DNA of 64,000 nucleotides, taken from the NCBI RefSeq assembly GCF_007992495.1, contig NZ_BKAJ01000075.1, positions 18,477-82,476 on the forward strand, in the 5' to 3' direction. This DNA is from Reyranella soli. GTDB taxonomy: Bacteria; Pseudomonadota; Alphaproteobacteria; Reyranellales; Reyranellaceae. Positions 58,727 through 64,000 of the stretch are shown here, piece by piece (position 1 is the first letter of the stretch; every line of letters starts with the position of its first letter). The notes under the pieces are model-generated. The model was not told the origin of the DNA and searched no databases. It worked only from the letters and a program-made list of their open reading frames with translations. The translations under genes were made by a program, and so were the position numbers.

Positions 58727-60340
58727 TCAGCCCTCGAGCCAGACGTTCTCGGCGTAGGCGTAGCCCATCAGGCCGCCGGTCGGGATCGGCTTCAGGCCCT
58801 TCAGCTTGGACGTATGGGCGTCGAGGATGCTGATGAAGACCGGCAGGCCGATGCCGCAATTCTCATGCACGATGGTCTGCATCTCGCCGTACATCTGCTT
58901 GCGCTTGGTCTCGTCGCGCTCGCCGCGCGCGGCGACCAGGAGCTGGTCGAACTTCTCGTTCTTCCAGGCGCTCTCGTTCCAGGTCGAATCCGACTTGAAG
59001 AACAGGGTGAACAGCACGTCGGCGCTGGGCCTGGGATTGATGCTGCCCATGGTGAGCGGCATCTTCATCCAGACGTTCGACCAGTAGCCGTCGGCCGGCA
59101 TGCGCTTCACATCGACGTTGAGGCCGATCTGCTGGGCCGCCTGCTGGATCAGCACCGCCTGGTCGAGCATGGTGCTGCTCGCCATGGCGTGCAGCGGCAC
59201 CGCGGTGTTGCCGATGCCCGAGCGCTGCAGATGGAACTTCGCCTTCTCCGGATCGAACGGCCGCTGCTTCAGGCCCGGGAAATAGAAGCGGTTGGTCGGG
59301 TCGATCGGCTGGTCGTTGGCGAGGACGGCGTAGCCCTGGAAGACCGAGCTCTTCATCTGCTCGCGGTTCAGCAGGTATTTCAGCGCCAGCACCAGGTCCT
59401 GGTTCTTGCCGGGATCGGAATCCTGGCGGATGACCAGATCGTTGTAGCCGCCGGCCTTGGTCTCGAAGACGGCGTAGCCCGGGCTCGCCTGCACGCGCTT
59501 GGCGAGCTGCGGGCTGATGGCGGCGGCGATCTGCACGTCACCCGACAGCAATGCATTGAGCCGCGCGGTCTGGTCGGGAATGCCGAACAGCTCGATCTCG
59601 TCGAGATAGGGCTGGCCTGGCTTGAAGTACTCGGTGTTGCGCACGCCGATCGACTTGACGCCGGGCTGGAACTCCTGGCAGCGATAAGGGCCTGTGCCGA
59701 TCGCCGTCGTGAAGCTCGTTGTGCCGTTCTTGATGATCAGGAAATGCGGCGTGCCCAGCACGACCGGCAGGTCGGCGTTGGGCGATTCAAGGGTGATCTT
59801 CACCTCGTTCTTGCCGCTGGCCACGATCTCCTTCATCGGCGCGGCGAGCGCCTTGGCGGCCGAGCCCGTCGCCGGATCCTTGTGGCGCGCCAGCGAGAAG
59901 ACGACGTCGTCGGCCGTGAGCGGCGCGCCGTCGTGGAACTTGACGTCGCTGCGCAGCTTGATCGTCCACACCGTAGCGCTGGCGTCGCTGTCGATCTCCT
60001 CGGCGAGCTCGAGCTGCGGCGCCAGGCTGGCGTCGAGCCGCGTCAGGCCGTTGTAGAAGGTGAAGCAGCGCGTGTAGTCGGTCTGGTTGTTCTGCTTGGC
60101 CGGGTCGACGGTGTCGGCCGTCGACGAGGTCTGCGAAGCGACCTTGATGCGGCCGCCGCGCTTGGGTGTCTGCGCGAGCGCGCGGCCGGCATCGCCAATG
60201 ATGAGACCTGCGGTTGCCGCCGACATTCCAGCAGCGCCCAACCAGCGCATCAGGTCGCGCCTGCTCGCGCCCTGACGCAAGGCCGCCTCGATGACCGCAC
60301 TGTCCGATGTACCGATTGCCGGGTGACGCTTGATGGCCAT
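58727..60340 (-). CDS. ABC substrate-binding protein, SBP_bac_5 family, Tat-exported
   Basis: 537 residues from the ATG at 60340 (GGAGCAGG site); an open frame continues upstream without support. SRRDLMRWLGAAGMSAATAGLI is a twin-arginine leader ending AQ near 56. The mature protein has the canonical family order: GLTRLDASLAPQLELAEEI, KLRSDVKFHDGAPLTADDVVFSLAR, GTGPYRCQEF, then the C-terminal NEKFDQLLVAARGERDETKRKQMYGEM. It is a useful contrast with the permuted protein at 24541. First gene of the operon, divergent from a LysR gene. Confidence 0.92.
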   Translation of the reverse strand: MAIKRHPAIGTSDSAVIEAALRQGASRRDLMRWLGAAGMSAATAGLIIGDAGRALAQTPKRGGRIKVASQTSSTADTVDPAKQNNQTDYTRCFTFYNGLTRLDASLAPQLELAEEIDSDASATVWTIKLRSDVKFHDGAPLTADDVVFSLARHKDPATGSAAKALAAPMKEIVASGKNEVKITLESPNADLPVVLGTPHFLIIKNGTTSFTTAIGTGPYRCQEFQPGVKSIGVRNTEYFKPGQPYLDEIELFGIPDQTARLNALLSGDVQIAAAISPQLAKRVQASPGYAVFETKAGGYNDLVIRQDSDPGKNQDLVLALKYLLNREQMKSSVFQGYAVLANDQPIDPTNRFYFPGLKQRPFDPEKAKFHLQRSGIGNTAVPLHAMASSTMLDQAVLIQQAAQQIGLNVDVKRMPADGYWSNVWMKMPLTMGSINPRPSADVLFTLFFKSDSTWNESAWKNEKFDQLLVAARGERDETKRKQMYGEMQTIVHENCGIGLPVFISILDAHTSKLKGLKPIPTGGLMGYAYAENVWLEG

Positions 60341-60446
60341 TGCCTGCTCCTGTTTCGTCCCGTCGCTGCACCATCGTACGCAGTGCTTGATGCGTGCCAT
60401 GATCGCGGCGGGGCCGGAAAAATCACGGTCGCAATTCCTAGACAGG

Positions 60447-60465
60447 CCATACGCCCAGCGTATGG
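60447..60465. promoter_or_regulatory. LysR-type site 1, CCATACGC-CCA-GCGTATGG
   Basis: Perfect 8+8 inverted repeat containing ATACG-N5-CGTAT and a T-N11-A core. It lies about 107 nt upstream of the binding-protein start and about 109 nt upstream of lysR, in the divergent gap. Confidence 0.6.
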
Positions 60466-60560
60466 GCCGCCTAATGGTGCGTACGGACCGACCCCCGGCA
60501 CCATTGTTGCAAGTCGTCTCTTGCGAGTCGTCGGCAGCTATCATTTCCCGCGAAAGGGCT

Positions 60561-60575
60561 ATACGGTGCGCGTAT
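60561..60575. promoter_or_regulatory. LysR-type site 2, ATACG-N5-CGTAT
   Basis: Same half-sites and spacing as site 1, overlapping the ATG of the LysR gene at 60574. It suggests negative autoregulation by the same protein. Confidence 0.5.
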
Positions 60576-61500
60576 GGTCGCGCTGGCCAGACTTGTGCCC
60601 TCGCTGCGCAGCCTCCTGATCTTCGAATCGGTCGCTCGGTCAGGCAGCTGCAGCGCGGCGGCGCGCGAATTCAACCTCACCCAGCCCTCGGCCAGCCGCA
60701 ACATCGCCCAGCTGGAAACCCATCTCGGCGTGCCGCTGTTCATCCGCAGCGCCGCCGGCATGGAGCTGACGCGCGAGGGCCAGATCCTCTACCAGGCGCT
60801 GGGCGACGGCTTCCAGCGGGTGGAAGTGGCGCTCAACGACCTGCTGGCCTTGCGCCATCGCAAGGACGTGGTCGAGCTGTCGCTGTCGACGGCTTTCGTC
60901 ACGCACTGGTTGGTGCCGCGCCTGCCGCTCTTCCACGAGGCCTTCCCTTCGGTCGATCTGCGCTTCCAGTTGATCTCCAGCAACCTGCGCGGCGGGCCAG
61001 GCACGGTCGACCTCGCCATGCGCATGAAGAGCGAGCACGACGCCGACTATCTCAGCTGGCATTTCGCGCCTGAGCTGATCATCCCGGTGTGCAGCCCGAG
61101 CTACCTCGCGCAGCACAAGCCGCTTCTAGGGGTGCGGGGCGAATCGGGTCATACGCTGCTGCACCTGTCGGACGCGCATTTCGATCCCAAGACGCTGTGG
61201 GGCGCCACGAGCGCACCGGTTGCCCGCCATGCGCTGCTGGAGTTCAGCGACTATGCGGTCGTGGTGCAGGCGGCGATGAGCGGCGCCGGCGTGGCGCCGG
61301 GCTGGATCTCGGTCGTGTCACGGCCATTGATCGACGGCACCCTGGTCCCGGCCTCGCCCTTGCGCGTACGCACGGGCAAGCATTTTCACCTGCTCGCCGC
61401 CCGCGGCAAGCCGATGCGCGACATCGTGGTCGCGATCCGCGACTGGCTGCTCGATCAGATGCGCCAGGACATGGAACGCGTGGCGCCGTTGATTGGCTAA
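60574..61500 (+). CDS. LysR-family transcriptional regulator, GcvA-like
   Basis: 308 residues. The helix-turn-helix segment LLIFESVARSGSCSAAAREFNLTQPSASRNIAQLETHLGVPLF spans about 13-55. The effector domain has VVELSLSTAFVTHWLVPRLPLF, as in GcvA regulators of glycine cleavage and related amino-acid pathways. Divergent from the importer/demethylase operon and probably its regulator through the two ATACG-N5-CGTAT sites. Confidence 0.92.
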   Translation: MVALARLVPSLRSLLIFESVARSGSCSAAAREFNLTQPSASRNIAQLETHLGVPLFIRSAAGMELTREGQILYQALGDGFQRVEVALNDLLALRHRKDVVELSLSTAFVTHWLVPRLPLFHEAFPSVDLRFQLISSNLRGGPGTVDLAMRMKSEHDADYLSWHFAPELIIPVCSPSYLAQHKPLLGVRGESGHTLLHLSDAHFDPKTLWGATSAPVARHALLEFSDYAVVVQAAMSGAGVAPGWISVVSRPLIDGTLVPASPLRVRTGKHFHLLAARGKPMRDIVVAIRDWLLDQMRQDMERVAPLIG

Positions 61501-61503
61501 GCC

Positions 61504-61624
61504 CGTCATCCCGAGCGAAGCCGCCCAGAGGGCGGCGTAGTCGAGGGACCTCATCTTGCCGACACAGCAACAAAACAGGTCCCTCCGCTACGCCTCGCTG
61601 CGCTCGGCTCCGGTCGGGATGACG
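61504..61624. repeat. Dispersed palindromic repeat (REP-like), copy 2
   Basis: Outer arms CGTCATCCCGA (61504-61514) and TCGGGATGACG (61614-61624) and inner arms GAGGGACCT (61543-61551) and AGGTCCCTC (61577-61585) are perfect inverted pairs. The right half matches copy 1 (23119-23166) at 45 of 48 positions, while the left half has diverged more. It follows the lysR stop directly. Confidence 0.85.
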
Positions 61625-61742
61625 AGTTTGACTGTTTTGCCGGACCTCGGCAGTGAATCTCACTATGCGCCGGCGCCAATTCGGTGCCCGATCTCGCGTC
61701 ACTGCGATTAGTTTGGCAGATACCGCAGCTGGAGAGCCACTC

Positions 61743-62492
61743 ATGCCCGACGTCACCAAGTTCAACACGCTGACCTTCGACTGTTACGGCACGCTGATCG
61801 ACTGGGAGCGCGGGATTCATGCCGAGCTGCGCCCGTGGGTGGACCGCCATGGCCGCCGAGACCTCGACGACAACACCCTGCTGGAGACCTTTGGCACGAT
61901 CGAAGCGGCGTGCGAGGCCGAGACTCCGACCAAGCTGTACCCTGAGATCCTGGCCGAGGTGCATCGCCGGCTGGCCGACAAGTGGGGCATCAAGGCGGGT
62001 GCCGGCGAGGCCGCCGAGTTCGGCCAGTCGGTCGGCCGCTGGCCTGCCTTCGCCGACAGCGCGACCTCGCTGCAGTACCTCGAGCGCTACTACAAGCTGG
62101 TGATCCTCTCCAACGTCGACCGCGCCTCGTTCGCGCGCAGCAACCAGAAGCTCGGCGTCGAGTTCGACCGCATCCTGACCGCCCAGGACATCGGCTCCTA
62201 CAAGCCCAGCCTGCGCAATTTCGAGTATGCGCTTGGCGATCTCGAGCGCACCTTCGGCACCAGGAAGGGCGACATCCTGCACACCGCCCAGAGCATCTTC
62301 CATGACGTGGTGCCGGCGCGCAGCGTCGGCCTGGCCACGATGTGGATCAACCGGCGCAAATCGATCGGCGGCTGGGGGGCCACCCCGGCGCCCAAGGCGC
62401 CGGGCGAACTGACAACGCCCGATATCGAGGTCGCCAGCATGGCCGATTTCGTGGTCTTGCATCAGGCCCACCTTCGTGGCGAATCTGCGTGA
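61743..62492 (+). CDS. HAD-superfamily hydrolase, type II haloacid dehalogenase-like
   Basis: 249 residues from the ATG at 61743. Motif I FDCYGTLIDWE gives nucleophile D13; motif II is ILSNVD; motif III lysine is in GSYKPSLRNFEYAL; the end has HTAQSIFHDVVPARSVGLATMWINR. Type II 2-haloacid dehalogenases share this layout, but so do other subfamily I HAD phosphatases, and the active-site Arg after motif I is not obvious. Plausible roles are 2-haloacid dehalogenation or phosphate-ester hydrolysis. Confidence 0.82.
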   Translation: MPDVTKFNTLTFDCYGTLIDWERGIHAELRPWVDRHGRRDLDDNTLLETFGTIEAACEAETPTKLYPEILAEVHRRLADKWGIKAGAGEAAEFGQSVGRWPAFADSATSLQYLERYYKLVILSNVDRASFARSNQKLGVEFDRILTAQDIGSYKPSLRNFEYALGDLERTFGTRKGDILHTAQSIFHDVVPARSVGLATMWINRRKSIGGWGATPAPKAPGELTTPDIEVASMADFVVLHQAHLRGESA

Positions 62493-62534
62493 GGCGCGGC
62501 CCTCGGCCTGCGCCACCCAACGGGGGCAGGCAGT

Positions 62535-63041
62535 ATGAAACATCGTGGCGGCACGATCCGTCTCGACAGGCTCGATCTGAAAATCCTGGCGACGCTGCAG
62601 ACCGCCGGCCGGATCAGCAACCTCGACCTGGCGGACACGGTCGGCCTGTCGGCCACGCCCTGCATGCAGCGGGTGCGGCGGATGGAGGCGGCGGGTTACA
62701 TCGGCGGCTATGGCGCGCAACTTGCTATCGACCGCATATGCCGCAACATCGTCGTGTTCACCGAAATCACCCTGCGCAACCACCGGCGCGAGGACTTTTT
62801 GAAGTTCGAGCGCGGCATCGAAGCGATCCCGCAGATCCTCAACTGCTTCCTGGTGACCGGCGGCTACGACTACTTGGCGCAGTTCATTGCCCAGGACATC
62901 CACGACTACCAGACCACCGTCGAGAGCCTGCTCGACCGCGACTTGGGCGTCGACAAGTACTTCAGCTACGTCACCATCAAGCAGGTGAAGCGCAGCACGG
63001 GCTATCCGCTGGGCGAGCTGATCGAGCAACCCGAATCGTAA
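62535..63041 (+). CDS. Lrp/AsnC-family transcriptional regulator
   Basis: 168 residues with a GGGGGCAGG-like site. N-terminal helix-turn-helix LDLKILATLQTAGRISNLDLADTVGLSATPCMQRVRRMEAAGYIGGY over about 11-57, then a RAM ligand domain (IPQILNCFLVTGGYDYLAQFIAQD). It probably responds to an amino acid. 42 nt after the HAD gene and 13 nt before the dehydrogenase, all in one direction. Confidence 0.92.
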   Translation: MKHRGGTIRLDRLDLKILATLQTAGRISNLDLADTVGLSATPCMQRVRRMEAAGYIGGYGAQLAIDRICRNIVVFTEITLRNHRREDFLKFERGIEAIPQILNCFLVTGGYDYLAQFIAQDIHDYQTTVESLLDRDLGVDKYFSYVTIKQVKRSTGYPLGELIEQPES

Positions 63042-63054
63042 GTTCCCCCAAGCG

Positions 63055-63993
63055 ATGATGCGCGGCCTGTTGCTGGTGAAGTCAGGCGGCGCGGCCGCGC
63101 TGCCCGAGTGGCAGGCGTGCTTTGCCGGGGTCGCGCCGGGACTGGAAGTGCGCTGGTGGGACGATCCCACGGTCGATCCCGACGCCGTCACCCATGTGCT
63201 GGTCTGGGAACCAACGCCGGGTCGGTTGGCGCGCTATCCCAACCTCCGCGTGATCTTCAGCAGCGCCGCCGGCGTCGATCACATCACCTGCGATCCCGAC
63301 CTGCCGCGCGGCGTGCCGATCGTGCGCATGGCGACCGAAGAAACGGCGCAGACCATGGGCGAATATGTCTGCCTGGCCGCGCTATCGATCCTGCGCGACG
63401 GCAATCGACTCGCCGCCGCGCAGGCCAGCCGACGCTGGGACTCGTTCGAGCAGCCGCACACCGCGCTCGACAAGCGGGTCGGCGTCATGGGGCTGGGCAA
63501 CATCGGGCAGGTCGTGGCGCGCATGCTACGCGGCCTGGGATTCACGGTCTCGGGCTGGGCGCGTACGCCACGCAAGCTGGACGGCATAGAGGTCCATTCA
63601 AGCCTCGACAGCTTGTTGGCAGAGAGCGACATCCTCGTGGGTCTGCTGCCGGAGACGCCGCAGACGCGCGGCTTGATCGATCGCGAGCGCATCCGCCGGC
63701 TGCCGCGCGGCGCTGGGATCGTCAATGCCGGGCGTGGCTCGCTCATTGTCATGCCCGACCTGATCGCGGCCCTCGACGAGGGCCATCTCGGCGCGGCCTA
63801 TCTCGACGTCTTCGATCCCGAGCCATTGCCGGCCGATCATCCGGCGTGGCGGCATCCGCGCATCACCGTCACCTCTCATGTCGCGGGCTTCGCGTCGCGC
63901 CGTGCCCGAGCGCGCGCGGTAGTCGCGGCCCTCGAAGCCCAGGAGCGCGGCGAGATGTTGCCCAATCTTTATCAAGCCGACCGCGGCTACTAG
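63055..63993 (+). CDS. D-2-hydroxyacid dehydrogenase, GhrA-like
   Basis: 312 residues. NAD(P) motif GVMGLGNIGQVVARMLRGLG, then the catalytic Arg in NAGRGSL, Glu in FDPEPLP and His in TSHVAGF, the usual R-E-H set. WARTPRKLDGI after the second strand, with Arg-Thr, favours NADPH, as in glyoxylate/hydroxypyruvate reductase A. The reaction is reduction of a 2-oxo acid such as glyoxylate. The stop lies just inside the window end. Confidence 0.9.
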   Translation: MMRGLLLVKSGGAAALPEWQACFAGVAPGLEVRWWDDPTVDPDAVTHVLVWEPTPGRLARYPNLRVIFSSAAGVDHITCDPDLPRGVPIVRMATEETAQTMGEYVCLAALSILRDGNRLAAAQASRRWDSFEQPHTALDKRVGVMGLGNIGQVVARMLRGLGFTVSGWARTPRKLDGIEVHSSLDSLLAESDILVGLLPETPQTRGLIDRERIRRLPRGAGIVNAGRGSLIVMPDLIAALDEGHLGAAYLDVFDPEPLPADHPAWRHPRITVTSHVAGFASRRARARAVVAALEAQERGEMLPNLYQADRGY

Positions 63994-64000
63994 TTTTGAC

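Noticed and set aside
1..64000. tRNA, rRNA, CRISPR, insertion sequence or prophage features
   Set aside because: Reading both strands I found no cloverleaf with CCA-type ends, no repeat-spacer pattern, no transposase or integrase motif. A tRNAscan and covariance search would settle small RNAs.

Overview
The window is GC-rich, densely coding bacterial chromosome with the gene content of a metabolically versatile soil or water alphaproteobacterium. The pointers are an argD-argF-hslO block, a DUF992 secreted protein, FNR/FixK-type boxes, many Bug/ABC uptake systems and small intergenic palindromic repeats. I cannot fix the genus from sequence alone. I saw no rRNA, tRNA, CRISPR array, insertion sequence or prophage.

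Layout. 1-2344: end of argD, then argF and hslO. 2705-5643: Bug-type binding protein and Rieske oxygenase, divergent from a MarR regulator, with a large double palindrome between them; the Rieske 5' end looks frameshifted. 5684-11631: an ABC importer, 2-oxoglutarate/Fe(II)-type oxygenase, LacI regulator and adenine-deaminase-like enzyme, preceded by two identical LacI-type operators. 11707-15122: TetR regulator and three consecutive alpha/beta hydrolases, the first very like fluoroacetate dehalogenase. 15139-17481: MmgE/PrpD protein and a second Bug protein, divergent from a MarR gene, followed by a PaoABC-like molybdenum aldehyde oxidoreductase (18134-21926) and an opine-dehydrogenase-like gene. 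23042-31260: dispersed palindromic repeat, LLM flavin monooxygenase and an Opp-type importer whose binding protein is circularly permuted, divergent from a LysR gene. 31278-36123: small unknown genes, class III aminotransferase, SDR remnant, IlvD/Edd dehydratase.

36164-51633 looks like a low-oxygen or stress region: PHA synthase, a HlyD/RbbA/ABC-2 exporter, DUF992 protein, a PPDK-like protein lacking its PEP/pyruvate domain overlapping a 642-residue protein with a PhoU-like C-terminus, an orphan PstB and an MgtA-like P-type ATPase. Three boxes of the form YTGACCTGCNTCAA lie upstream of genes here. 51664-60340 is a seven-gene minus-strand operon (binding protein, two permeases, fused double ATPase, Old-Yellow-type demethylase-like enzyme, GNAT, DCC protein) divergent from a LysR gene with two ATACG-N5-CGTAT sites. 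The window ends with a second copy of the palindromic repeat, a type II haloacid-dehalogenase-like gene, an Lrp regulator and a 2-hydroxyacid dehydrogenase.

The recurring architecture is a transporter, one or two catabolic enzymes and a divergent or internal regulator with a visible operator: several small scavenging modules side by side. The most unusual items are the circularly permuted binding protein (24541-26289) and the truncated PPDK / PhoU-like pair with its shared FNR-type boxes. All functions are inferred from recalled family motifs; no search was run.
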